From assembly GCA_024680555.1 (NCBI GenBank), contig JAILCC010000019.1:102049-166048 (forward strand): a DNA stretch of 64,000 nt, given 5' to 3'. Both the position numbers and the translations under genes were made by a program. Source of the DNA: a bacterium. GTDB lineage: Bacteria > Cyanobacteriota > Vampirovibrionia > Gastranaerophilales > JAILCC01. Positions 17,105 through 25,706 of the stretch are shown here, piece after piece (the first letter of the stretch is position 1; each line of letters starts with the position of its first letter). Below the pieces are notes generated by a model that searched no databases, was not told where the DNA came from, and saw only the letters and a program-made list of their open reading frames with translations.

Positions 17105-18214
17105 ATGACTAAAAATAGGCAAATAATTACCCCTCAAAAGGCTATAATCAAATATATGTATCGGATTTGCGGTTTTACGTTAGCAGAAACACTTATAACA
17201 CTCCTGGTTATCGGTGTTGTGGCTGCATTAACAATACCCTCATTGATGCAGCAAATTAACGAATACACTCTCAATAAACAACGAACTGTATTTGAAAAAA
17301 AATTTACAGATGGACTTAGACAAATGCGTGTTGATGAAAAACTTGCTGAAAAATACGCTACGACTGCTGATTTTGTTAATGAAATGAAAAAATATATTAA
17401 AATCACTGCAGTATGTGACAAAGACCATTTAGTAAGTTGTTTTTCAACAGAAAGTTTTACATACAAAGACAACGTTACCGACCTAACATTCAATACTTCC
17501 GACCTAAAAAGCACCTCAAATATCGAAAATGTAACAAATCATGGCTTTGGGTATACTTCTGATATTATGGGTGTTGTAATGGCAGACGGTGTTCAACTGC
17601 TGCTAATGGTAAATCCTAACTGCGAGGGCATTACAAGTGGTGACACAACAGGAAATTTATATTCCTGTTTCAAATATATTGCAGATGTCAATGGTAAAAA
17701 GTCTCCAGGCAGCGTAGGAAAAGATATCCTTTCAAATATCAACATGTCTACTCTTGACTTTGAAATAGTCGAAGTTAATACATCTACTTCACTTGGTTCA
17801 ATTCAAGGACCATATTATAGCAATGACTACTGGCTCAATGCAAAAAATTATTGCGAGAGCAAGGGATATAGCCTACCTTCAATAAGTGATTTGCAAGAAA
17901 TAGCGACAAGTATTTATATAACTTCAGGAGCATGTACAGGAACCAATCAATATGGGGGAGGATATAAAGAAGTCACCAGTATATCAGATGGTAATGAATT
18001 TTTTAATTGCACATCAGAGTTGCATAGCCTTCCTATAATGCAACAGATTACTTTAAATGGCAATAATCATTACGGGAGCAATTCTTGGGTATGGACAAGT
18101 ATTCAAAATGGTGATAAGTACGCACGCTGCAGAAACTTTTATTCAAATCAGACAAGACTGGCTGACTGTTCACGTCGTGATGGGACAATGCTCACATTGT
18201 GTATCAATAGATAA
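17105..18214 (+). CDS. Prepilin-like protein with C-terminal lectin-like (DUF1566/Lcl_C-type) domain
   Basis: 369 residues. A 22-residue basic leader ends in G-FTLAE, the type IV prepilin cleavage and methylation motif (Glu at +5), followed by the hydrophobic helix TLITLLVIGVVAALTIPSL. The pilin-like domain (about 40-220) closely matches the paralogue at 35920 (RQMRVDEKLAEKY is identical). The C-terminal 120 residues show the DUF1566/C-type-lectin pattern: DYWLNAKNYCESKGYSLPS, DLQEIA, a WTS strand and a terminal LCI. Start at ATG 17105 behind GAGGA. Likely a minor pilin or surface-displayed binding protein; the ligand is unknown. No pilus assembly genes lie nearby. Confidence 0.82.
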   Translation: MTKNRQIITPQKAIIKYMYRICGFTLAETLITLLVIGVVAALTIPSLMQQINEYTLNKQRTVFEKKFTDGLRQMRVDEKLAEKYATTADFVNEMKKYIKITAVCDKDHLVSCFSTESFTYKDNVTDLTFNTSDLKSTSNIENVTNHGFGYTSDIMGVVMADGVQLLLMVNPNCEGITSGDTTGNLYSCFKYIADVNGKKSPGSVGKDILSNINMSTLDFEIVEVNTSTSLGSIQGPYYSNDYWLNAKNYCESKGYSLPSISDLQEIATSIYITSGACTGTNQYGGGYKEVTSISDGNEFFNCTSELHSLPIMQQITLNGNNHYGSNSWVWTSIQNGDKYARCRNFYSNQTRLADCSRRDGTMLTLCINR

Positions 18215-18250
18215 TAATGCAGGTAGAATTTCTACCACAACACATGAATT

Positions 18251-18284
18251 ACTGTAGGTTGGGCAAGAATGCCCAACCTACAGT
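18251..18284. repeat. 15-bp perfect inverted repeat after prepilin 1
   Basis: ACTGTAGGTTGGGCA / TGCCCAACCTACAGT with a 4-nt AGAA loop. The following bases (CTTATTTG) are only moderately T-rich. It may terminate the prepilin gene but also looks like a dispersed REP-type palindrome. Confidence 0.7.
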
Positions 18285-18361
18285 CTTATTTGCCTTATTT
18301 AATTTTTAATTTTTCTTTTTTATGCTAAAATTTCTAACGTAATAAATATACAATAGGAAGA

Positions 18362-19831
18362 ATGTTCATGAACAGTTTAGAAGAAATTTTAGAAAAATAT
18401 GAAGTCGTTATAGGACTGGAAGTCCACGCGCAGTTGAAAAGCAAATCAAAAATATTTTGTCCCGATTCAACAGAATTCGGTGCAGCTCCAAATACACACG
18501 TTTGCCCGATTACTTTGGGTATGCCGGGAGTTTTACCGGTATTAAACCGCAAGGTTGTTGATATGGCTATACTTACAGGACTTGCACTGAATTGCGAAAT
18601 TGCTGAAATATCAAAATTTGACAGAAAACAATATTTTTATCCCGATTTGCCGAAAGGTTATCAAATTTCTCAATATGACCTTCCCGTATGTAAAAACGGA
18701 TACATTATGATTAACGGTAAAAAAATAGGTATCACAAGAGCACACCTTGAAGAAGATGCAGGAAAGCTTGTTCATGCAGGCGGCATCGGCGGAAGATTGG
18801 ATAGCTCGGCATATTCTCTCGTTGACCTTAACAGAGCAGGAACACCGCTGTTGGAAATCGTTTCCGAACCGGATATTCGTTCTGCTGATGAAGCAAAAGC
18901 TTATATGGAAGAATTGAGAAACATCGTAAAATATATGGGCGTTTGCGACGGCAACCTTGAAGAAGGCTCAATGAGATGTGATGCTAATATCAGTATCAGA
19001 CCGTTCGGGCAAAAAGAATTCGGCACGAGAGCAGAAATCAAGAACATAAACAGCTTCTCCGCACTAAAAAGAGCTATTGAATATGAAATAGTAAGACAAG
19101 CTGAAATTCTTGAAGACGGCGGCGAAGTAGTTCAAGAAACACGTCTTTGGAACGAAGCAGACGGTGAAACAAAATCTATGCGTTCAAAAGAAGATGCCCA
19201 CGATTACAGATATTTCCCCGAACCTGATTTGATGATGCTTGAAATTTCAAGAGATTGGGTAGAAAGAATCAAAGCAGATATGCCCGAACTTCCTTCCGAA
19301 AAGCGTGAAAGATACGTAACAAAAGAAGGTTTAAGCGAATACGATGCACAGGTAATCGTAGAACAAATGGAAACAGCTTTCTTCTTTGATAAGGTTCTTG
19401 AACTTGGCGCAAATGCAAAACTCGCAGTAAACTGGCTGATGGGCGATATCACTGGATATTTAAAAGAAAATCACCTTCTAATCAACGAAACAAAATTGAC
19501 ACCTGAAAATCTTGCAGAAATGATTACAATGATTGAAAAGGGTACAATTTCAAGCAAAATTGCAAAAGAAATCATTACGGAAATGCTTGAAACAGGCGAA
19601 AAAGCATCTGATATAGTTGCTAAAAAAGGTTTAAGCGTAATATCCGATGAAGGTGAACTTGTTGCAATTGTAGAAAAAATCATTAACGATAATCCTAACC
19701 AAGTAGCAGCATACAAGAGCGGAAAAGATAAACTCTTCGGATTTTTTGTAGGACAAGCAATGAAAGCTACACAAGGAAGAGCAAATCCTCAGCTTATTAA
19801 CGATATTATTAAGAAAAAGCTTTCCGAATAA
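18362..19831 (+). CDS. gatB: Aspartyl/glutamyl-tRNA amidotransferase subunit B
   Basis: Catalytic transamidation subunit of GatCAB. About 489 residues, usual for the family. Conserved strings: VVIGLEVHAQL, PNTHVCPITLGMPGVLPVLN, RKQYFYPDLPKGYQISQYD, LVDLNRAGTPLLEIVSEPD, MRCDANISIRPFG and KNINSF; the C-terminal YqeY-like tRNA-binding domain ends GQAMKATQGRANPQLIN. Two ATGs (18362 and 18368) are possible; AGGAAG is nearer the ideal distance for the second, so the N-terminus is uncertain by two residues. TGC-TAAAAT at 18323-18331 is a candidate promoter. Confidence 0.97.
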   Translation: MFMNSLEEILEKYEVVIGLEVHAQLKSKSKIFCPDSTEFGAAPNTHVCPITLGMPGVLPVLNRKVVDMAILTGLALNCEIAEISKFDRKQYFYPDLPKGYQISQYDLPVCKNGYIMINGKKIGITRAHLEEDAGKLVHAGGIGGRLDSSAYSLVDLNRAGTPLLEIVSEPDIRSADEAKAYMEELRNIVKYMGVCDGNLEEGSMRCDANISIRPFGQKEFGTRAEIKNINSFSALKRAIEYEIVRQAEILEDGGEVVQETRLWNEADGETKSMRSKEDAHDYRYFPEPDLMMLEISRDWVERIKADMPELPSEKRERYVTKEGLSEYDAQVIVEQMETAFFFDKVLELGANAKLAVNWLMGDITGYLKENHLLINETKLTPENLAEMITMIEKGTISSKIAKEIITEMLETGEKASDIVAKKGLSVISDEGELVAIVEKIINDNPNQVAAYKSGKDKLFGFFVGQAMKATQGRANPQLINDIIKKKLSE

Positions 19832-19873
19832 AAAACTGCTATAATATCTTTTGTCATGACATAAGGATATTCA

Positions 19874-20464
19874 ATGAAAAAAATAGGATTTCTTTTGGGA
19901 ATACTTGCCGTAACTTCGCTGACCTGTGCATGGGCAGCCGAGCAGACGCCGGTTCAGCAGCCTCAACAACTGCAAGTGCAATATGATGCCAGATTTAAAC
20001 CAAGCGGCTCAACTGTTCTAAAGGGTGCTATAAGCCAAGTACAGGAGCTTCCGGTCGGAATGTACGGCATGTGGCAAGTCCGTGGCAACTTACAAGAAAC
20101 AACTAATTTTGAAAAGTACACAAGAAGAAGTTCAGATATATGGATTCTCAGAAAAGACGGTGAATTTGTAACCCTCATAAACCCTCAAAACGGAGCAAAT
20201 GCAACCATCACCATTACTGAAGTTGTCGATAATACGGCTACATTCACACGAGGAGTCAGCTCCTGCAACATGAGAGAAGCCGAGACTGTTACCATCACGC
20301 TTATGCCTGACGGAAACAGTTTTTCAGGTACGGATATAATAATGTCCCAAGAAGTAGTTAACGGAATAACAATGTCTGATGTTGCAAAATATAGAGTTTC
20401 CGGAGTAAAAATTTCAGGACAAACAATATACAGACCAAAAAATGCAGTCACCACCGGACGATAA
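19874..20464 (+). CDS. Secreted hypothetical protein
   Basis: 196 residues. The N-terminus MKKIGFLLGILAVTSLTCAWAAE is a signal peptide; a Cys just before AWA could be a weak lipobox but lacks the usual spacing. The mature part is beta-rich and polar (LPVGMYGMWQVRGNL, DIWILRKDGEFVTLINPQNG, TVTITLMPDGNSFSGTD), with periodic alternating strands suggesting a small beta-barrel or lipocalin-like sheet. AAGGATATTCA precedes the ATG. It is 42 nt behind gatB. No family recognised; a periplasmic or surface location is expected. Confidence 0.8.
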   Translation: MKKIGFLLGILAVTSLTCAWAAEQTPVQQPQQLQVQYDARFKPSGSTVLKGAISQVQELPVGMYGMWQVRGNLQETTNFEKYTRRSSDIWILRKDGEFVTLINPQNGANATITITEVVDNTATFTRGVSSCNMREAETVTITLMPDGNSFSGTDIIMSQEVVNGITMSDVAKYRVSGVKISGQTIYRPKNAVTTGR

Positions 20465-20544
20465 TTTTTATATATTTAGGCAACTTTTCCGCAAAAATAT
20501 CTTTTATATAAATATCACTCTTATGGGAATAAAAAGGATATTTT

Positions 20545-20943
20545 ATGACAGAAATACGTTCGGTCAACAATACAGAATCCAAACCGGCAGTAGATACTTC
20601 ACAAAAAGCCGTGCAGCAGACTGAAGCGAAAAAGCAACCGGAACAGGAGCAAGAGTCCATATTTGTACCTACGGAAAAGCTTGTCGAAGACGTAGCAAAA
20701 TGTATTGCCAGAAATCCCGACGGCAGTCTGGATATGAAAACCGCACGTGAATTTACCGTAATGGATTTACTCGATGGTGTAATTGTGGCTCTTAACGGTA
20801 ATGAAATAGTCGACACGCCAAAAGACAGAGAACTTATAGAAAAGCAGTATAAGGCATTTGAAGCATTGTTGCAAAGACGGCAGGAAGAAGAATCAAAAAA
20901 ATATTTTGAAACAGAACGAGCTGATTCAAAAGCCAAAAAGTAA
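20545..20943 (+). CDS. Hypothetical soluble acidic protein
   Basis: 132 residues without signal peptide. The first 45 residues are Gln/Glu/Lys-rich and probably disordered. The middle (EKLVEDVAKCIARNPDGSL and EFTVMDLLDGVIVALNGNEI) looks like a compact helical domain. The tail is a charged helix (LLQRRQEEESKKYFETE). AAAAAGGATATTTT precedes the ATG. It lies between the secreted protein gene and the GH38 gene, all on the same strand, but the GH38 gene has its own promoter. Function unknown. Confidence 0.72.
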   Translation: MTEIRSVNNTESKPAVDTSQKAVQQTEAKKQPEQEQESIFVPTEKLVEDVAKCIARNPDGSLDMKTAREFTVMDLLDGVIVALNGNEIVDTPKDRELIEKQYKAFEALLQRRQEEESKKYFETERADSKAKK

Positions 20944-20967
20944 ATTGTTCTTTTTAATCGTAACATG

Positions 20968-20976
20968 TGATATAAT
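20968..20976 (+). promoter_or_regulatory. Extended -10 promoter, predicted leaderless start of the GH38 gene
   Basis: TGA-TATAAT; the final T at 20976 is followed by exactly six bases before the ATG, so +1 coincides with the start codon. No Shine-Dalgarno present. Confidence 0.6.
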
Positions 20977-20982
20977 CACGCT

Positions 20983-23439
20983 ATGGTTAAAGAAGTTTTA
21001 GGATATCTGCAAACACATTGGGACAGAGAATGGTACAAAACCTTTGAAGAGTTTCGTATCAGATTTTGTGATGTATTGGAAGATATTTTTAAAAAACTTG
21101 ATAATAACGAAATACGCTCATTTTATCTTGACGGTCAGGTTATTGCCCTATTAGATTATCTCAAAATTCACCCCGAAAAGCAGAATTATGTACAAAATTT
21201 GATAAAAAGCAAAAAACTGTTTATCGGACCATTTTACGATTTGGCAGACGAATTTCTCGTAAACGGAGAAAGTCTTGCTAGAAATTTGTTATTGGGGATA
21301 AAAAAGGCGCAAGAATTTGGCGCAGATAAAAAAGACTTTATCGGATATTTACCTGATGCATTCGGGCATTGCGCATTTATGCCTATGCTATTCAAAAAAT
21401 CAGGTATAGGAAATGCTATAGTATGGCGAGGAGTAAAATCCTCTTCACAAGACTTTTTATGGGCTTCGCCCGACGGAAGCACAATAAATACGACTTATCT
21501 TAAGGCAGGTTATTTTCAAGACTTTTTACATAAAAAAAGCTACAAAAATAATCTAAAAAAATTGCTGGATGATTTAAAAAACTATACTGAAGAAAATTCA
21601 CCCATATTATTACCCATAGGCGGCGACCACCTAGCTTGCGCAGACAATATAAAAGCAAAAATTAAAAACTTTAACCGTGACAACAAAAACTTTCATATAA
21701 AGTTATCGAGCTTGCAGGAGTATTTTAAAAAAGAAAAATCAAATATCCCTGCGGAAATAATAGAGGGCGAGCTCAGAAACAATTTCAACAGCTATATTCT
21801 TATGGGAACCGCATCTTCAAGAATAGACCTGAAAGCTCTTAATATGCTGTCCCAATGGGATTTGGGCAAGGTTACAGAACCAATTTGCGCTATTTTTAAG
21901 AATAAAAAAGCAAATATAGATTATGCATGGGAAACACTCATTAAAAACCACGCTCACGACAGCATTTGCGGCTGCAGCCTTGACGAAGTTCACAGAGAAA
22001 ACCTACTGAGATATAACAAAGTTCTGCAAATGACAAATGCGTTAAAAAATGAAATAATAACAAAATTATCTTGCAGAATACAAAAAGGAAGTGTCGGTAT
22101 CATAAATGCCTCAAACTTTGATTTTTCAGGCATTTTCAGCTTTTATTCCGACAAAAAACTTCCTCTCGTTTGCGTAGGCAAAAAGAAAGCTTTTCCGACG
22201 GAAATATCCCAAAGTCTTTACCAAGCCCCTATTCAGGAAGATTACCGAACTTTTTATGAATATCTTGCATACGCAAAAAACGCCAAGGGATGCTCTTTTA
22301 GTATTTCCGATTTAAAAATGCCGGTTTCATCCGCTTTATCAAGCAAGGAAAACTACATTTCAAACGAATTTTTATCCGTACTCGTAAATGCAGACGGCAC
22401 GTTAAACATAAAAAACAAAATATCCGGCAAAGAATTAAAAAATATTTTTAAAATAACGGATGAAGCTGACACCGGCGACAGTTACAATTTTTCTTGTATT
22501 CTTGATGACAAACCTGTTAAAGCAAAGCTTTTAGGTACAAAAATTATTGAGAATAATTATCTGCGCAACATTTTACGTCTTTCATACGAAATGAAAATAC
22601 CTTCTCACGCAATAAGCAGCGCTAAACGAAGTCAAAAGCAGCTAAAACACTCTTTTGATGTTGATTTAATTCTAAACGCATATTCAAAACGCCTTGATAT
22701 AAGAATCAATTATGAAAATCTTTCAAAAGACCATATTTTAAGATTAAACTTTGCTTTACCAAAAACAATTACAACCGTAAAACGCGAAGATACATTCGGG
22801 GTAACGGAAAGAATTTTTGAACCCGATTATGACTATAAAAAACAGTTGCCTATGGAAAAATACAAAGAAGCAAACATAAATACCGGAGTTTTTCAACGAT
22901 TTGTTATGGCACAGGGTTTATGTGTAATCACAAAAGGACTGCAAGAATACGAGGTTAAAAACAACAGTCTGAATATAACCTTGCTGCGCTCATTCGGAGT
23001 AATTTCCAAAAAGACGCTTCTGACGAGAACCGCTGCCGCAGGTCCGCCGCTTCCGACACCTGATGGACAAATGATTGGAAAGCAAACTGCGGAATTATCA
23101 CTGTTGTTAACAACTGATGAAACTGAGGCATTTGAACAGGCTGACTTTTTCTACAATCCGCTTGTCGTTATAGACGGACAATCGGACAAAATGAGAATAA
23201 AACCGTATCAATATCTAAACATTCCAAACGGCTTGTATCTGTATAGTTTAAAACAAGCTGAAGACGGCAACGGCATTGTTGTCAAGATATTTAATAATTC
23301 TAAAAAAACTCAAGCCCTTACGCTCAATAAAGATATTTTTGAAACAAATCTTTTAGAAGAAAATTATTCAGACGAAAACCTTAAAGGAAAAGAAATAGAA
23401 TTTTCCCCGAACGAATTAAAAATCCTCAAAATAATTTAG
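20983..23439 (+). CDS. Glycoside hydrolase family 38 alpha-mannosidase
   Basis: 818 residues, cytoplasmic (no signal peptide). GH38 hallmarks: zinc ligands in QTHWDREWY (His-12, Asp-14), the nucleophile Asp-125 in YLPDAFGHC, which is also a zinc ligand in the family, and NHAHDSICGCS near residue 322 with the remaining zinc His. The C-terminal half is the usual beta-sandwich region. Retaining hydrolysis of alpha-mannosides is the family reaction; the best-known bacterial relatives act on mannosylglycerate or small mannosides. The gene starts at the first ATG, six bases after TATAAT. Its stop overlaps that of the converging gene (TTAG). Confidence 0.9.
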   Translation: MVKEVLGYLQTHWDREWYKTFEEFRIRFCDVLEDIFKKLDNNEIRSFYLDGQVIALLDYLKIHPEKQNYVQNLIKSKKLFIGPFYDLADEFLVNGESLARNLLLGIKKAQEFGADKKDFIGYLPDAFGHCAFMPMLFKKSGIGNAIVWRGVKSSSQDFLWASPDGSTINTTYLKAGYFQDFLHKKSYKNNLKKLLDDLKNYTEENSPILLPIGGDHLACADNIKAKIKNFNRDNKNFHIKLSSLQEYFKKEKSNIPAEIIEGELRNNFNSYILMGTASSRIDLKALNMLSQWDLGKVTEPICAIFKNKKANIDYAWETLIKNHAHDSICGCSLDEVHRENLLRYNKVLQMTNALKNEIITKLSCRIQKGSVGIINASNFDFSGIFSFYSDKKLPLVCVGKKKAFPTEISQSLYQAPIQEDYRTFYEYLAYAKNAKGCSFSISDLKMPVSSALSSKENYISNEFLSVLVNADGTLNIKNKISGKELKNIFKITDEADTGDSYNFSCILDDKPVKAKLLGTKIIENNYLRNILRLSYEMKIPSHAISSAKRSQKQLKHSFDVDLILNAYSKRLDIRINYENLSKDHILRLNFALPKTITTVKREDTFGVTERIFEPDYDYKKQLPMEKYKEANINTGVFQRFVMAQGLCVITKGLQEYEVKNNSLNITLLRSFGVISKKTLLTRTAAAGPPLPTPDGQMIGKQTAELSLLLTTDETEAFEQADFFYNPLVVIDGQSDKMRIKPYQYLNIPNGLYLYSLKQAEDGNGIVVKIFNNSKKTQALTLNKDIFETNLLEENYSDENLKGKEIEFSPNELKILKII

Positions 23440-25121
23440 CTGTTTGCAGCTTGTTTCTTTGCCGCTTCAAACAGGTCTCGAATTTTTTCAACAAGAACAA
23501 ATTTTCGTAACAATGTCGTCGTTGCACCGCCGCAAGAACTTCCGCAGTTCCATATATTTGATGTTCCGCCCAATTCGTTTGTAAATGTATGGTCGCCGCC
23601 AACTTTATTTGAACCGTCTGATGCTACAGCACCAAGAGCATTATAAATACTTTGCATCACGGAATGATTTAAAGAAGTACCACCTTGCAAAAGCGTATTT
23701 GCCCAAGCGCTGCTATCCCCTAAAGCAGCAAATATCGCTGCCATCTGCGCATCCGTAATACGCATTACGCCTTTTTTCTCGTGACCGTCAGCGAATTCAT
23801 AGGTATCTTCAACCGTATAGACATATTTACCACCGACATTCTCAATAGTAACCATATTTCTTGAGTTCACCTTTGACTTGTAGCTTGAATAGCTTTCCGA
23901 TGAGCCTGAATATACGGTCTTACCCTTATATGTCGCTGTTGCGGTTACTGTTCCGTCTGCCGAAACAGAGAAATCAATATTGTCGTATTTAAAATCGCTG
24001 TTATTTTCGGCTTTCAGCCATATTTCTCTGGCAAATAAGTTCTTTTTATACGTTACATATTCGTCTTGAGATTTATAAAATCTTTCGCCGCTATCAAGAT
24101 TAAATGTTATTTTTTCACCCTCGGGAATATCACCGTTTACAAGCTGCGATGCTATGTTATTGACCATATCTTGGTCATTTTCAACATTCGCAAGTACATC
24201 CGAAAGATAACCAAAGCCGTGAAATTTTGACGACAAACTGTCAGAAGCAAGCATCTTTGCACACCAATCATCGTTTCTATTTTTATACAACGGAATATTT
24301 TGTTTACACTTCTCCGCAATTGTTCCTTTTCCTGTAGATAATTCGCTCCAAATAGATTTTAGTCTGCTTATTTCTTCTGATGTTCCGCTCAAAGAATTTG
24401 CCGTTCTTGAAAAGAGTCCCGCCATAGTCTTGAGCTTGTTTTGGAATTGTGCAAATGCTCTTGTAAATAAATCGCCATCAAGGGTAAGTAGTTCATCATA
24501 AGCCGATAAAATATCACTTACACCCAATCCCTCACCTGCATTGCAGGAGTTTGTCGAGTTCATCTTGTTATTAAAGTCTTTCATGCTTTGCGTTTGGATT
24601 TCGGTAGAAATTTTATTGATTATCATATCAGCAGCAATTGCAAATGCTTTTTCGCAGTCTGGGGCATACCACTTTACCATATTGGGAGTACATAGTTTCC
24701 CGTTTGTTCCGAATTTTTCTATCAGTGCTTCATTTTTATTTGTATAACCGCTGCCGGACATATTGGGAGCATCAGGCGTACCGAAATATTCAGCCACTTT
24801 AAATTTATCTCTCAATGCCTGAATATCTGCAAGCGTAACCTTTCCGTCACCATTTATATCGTAGTTTTTACTTGTTTCTATCTTCTTTAATTCATTATAA
24901 ATCTTTTCATATGTACCCTCTTCTTGAAACTCTGCACAGGTGCTTTCTTCATCTTGTGAGTTTAAAAGACTTTGAATAGCCGCCTTTATATCTGAGCTTG
25001 TTGCGGATACCTCGTCAGCAGAGTTGATTTTGCCGTCATTATTGACATCCAAATCCTCAAAAGCCTTGTCTATGCCTTTTGATTGAGATAATTGACCAAA
25101 TTGTATTTTATCAATATCCAT
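23436..25121 (-). CDS. EF-hand/dockerin-like protein, paralogous N-terminus to the 13618 gene
   Basis: 561 residues, no signal peptide. Two Ca-type loops: residues 25-36 (DVNNDGKINSAD) and 88-99 (DINGDGKVTLAD); the second, followed by IQALRDKFK, is very dockerin-like. Residues 1-62 align with the start of the protein at 13618 (shared DVN-DGKI, AT, LLN and DEES positions). The middle (about 150-300) is helical and Asn/Ser-rich; about 370-450 is beta-rich (SVSADGTVTATATYKGKTV); the end contains CGSSCGGATTTLLRKF. TAAGGA precedes the ATG by about 9 nt. No cohesin is visible in the window. Function unknown; calcium binding is a fair inference. Confidence 0.8.
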   Translation of the reverse strand: MDIDKIQFGQLSQSKGIDKAFEDLDVNNDGKINSADEVSATSSDIKAAIQSLLNSQDEESTCAEFQEEGTYEKIYNELKKIETSKNYDINGDGKVTLADIQALRDKFKVAEYFGTPDAPNMSGSGYTNKNEALIEKFGTNGKLCTPNMVKWYAPDCEKAFAIAADMIINKISTEIQTQSMKDFNNKMNSTNSCNAGEGLGVSDILSAYDELLTLDGDLFTRAFAQFQNKLKTMAGLFSRTANSLSGTSEEISRLKSIWSELSTGKGTIAEKCKQNIPLYKNRNDDWCAKMLASDSLSSKFHGFGYLSDVLANVENDQDMVNNIASQLVNGDIPEGEKITFNLDSGERFYKSQDEYVTYKKNLFAREIWLKAENNSDFKYDNIDFSVSADGTVTATATYKGKTVYSGSSESYSSYKSKVNSRNMVTIENVGGKYVYTVEDTYEFADGHEKKGVMRITDAQMAAIFAALGDSSAWANTLLQGGTSLNHSVMQSIYNALGAVASDGSNKVGGDHTFTNELGGTSNIWNCGSSCGGATTTLLRKFVLVEKIRDLFEAAKKQAANS

Positions 25122-25220
25122 GCCCGAATTCCTTAATTCTGTGCTATATACACCTTATATCGGCACAATTCCGGAAAAACTTTAATACGAAAAAGCTCAT
25201 TTTTACAAAAATTTACACAA

Positions 25221-25260
25221 AAAAAGAACCTGCAGTCAGACAATTTAGCAGGTTCTTTTT
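25221..25260 (-). terminator. Terminator of the 25283 gene
   Basis: AAAAAGAACCTGC/GCAGGTTCTTTTT, 13-bp stem with a 14-nt loop, continuing into T residues on the minus strand, about 20 nt past the stop. Confidence 0.8.
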
Positions 25261-25282
25261 CGTTAATTTTTAATTTTTTGTA

Positions 25283-25600
25283 TTAGTCAATAAATTCTTT
25301 ATGACCGAATATTTTTTTAGCAGCAATATAAAGAGCTACGCCTGCGGCAACGCCAATGGTTACAGGATGTTTGCAAAATGCACCGACTTTTTTCATTGAT
25401 GGGGATGTGAAGAATGTTTTAAGTGAACCTTTAATTTCTGATGCAGTTTTTGCAGTGCTTGCGATAAAGCTATCCGGCTTTGCTTCGGCAACTGTTTTTG
25501 CATATTCGTAACCTTGTTTTGCTACGATACCTGCCGCACCGCCAACAATAGCTGCTGCGCCTAAACCTACGGGTGAAATTCTTGTGTTAGTGTCTGACAT
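25283..25600 (-). CDS. Small Gly/Ala-rich protein with two hydrophobic segments
   Basis: 105 residues. Hydrophobic segments near 11-27 (GLGAAAIVGGAAGIVAKQG) and 79-95 (VTIGVAAGVALYIAAKK) flank a Lys/Ser/Thr-rich amphipathic middle. Such glycine-zipper segments suggest membrane insertion or self-assembly. A very strong ribosome-binding site (AAAAAGGAGATATACAT) precedes the ATG, implying high expression, and a strong terminator follows, so it is monocistronic. No family recognised. Confidence 0.78.
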   Translation of the reverse strand: MSDTNTRISPVGLGAAAIVGGAAGIVAKQGYEYAKTVAEAKPDSFIASTAKTASEIKGSLKTFFTSPSMKKVGAFCKHPVTIGVAAGVALYIAAKKIFGHKEFID

Positions 25601-25706
25601 ATGTATATCTCCTTTTTAAATATTTTATCCATGCCTTGAGCGTACTAATAGAAAGTTAGTAAATTTATTTTTTTGCTAGTTTAATTAAATTTTTTTTACA
25701 AAACTT

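Noticed and set aside
19874..20464. Lipoprotein call for the secreted 196-residue protein
   Set aside because: The Cys near the signal end lacks a proper lipobox (LTCAWAAE); ordinary cleavage after AWA is more likely.
20448..20966. 172-codon minus-strand open frame opposite the 20545 gene
   Set aside because: The plus-strand gene has a ribosome-binding site and balanced protein composition; the minus frame yields a Ser/Phe-rich shadow product.
25598..25620. Cloning-vector contamination at the T7-like ribosome-binding site
   Set aside because: Only about 17 bases match, the flanking bases differ from vector sequence and both neighbouring genes fit the surrounding genome.
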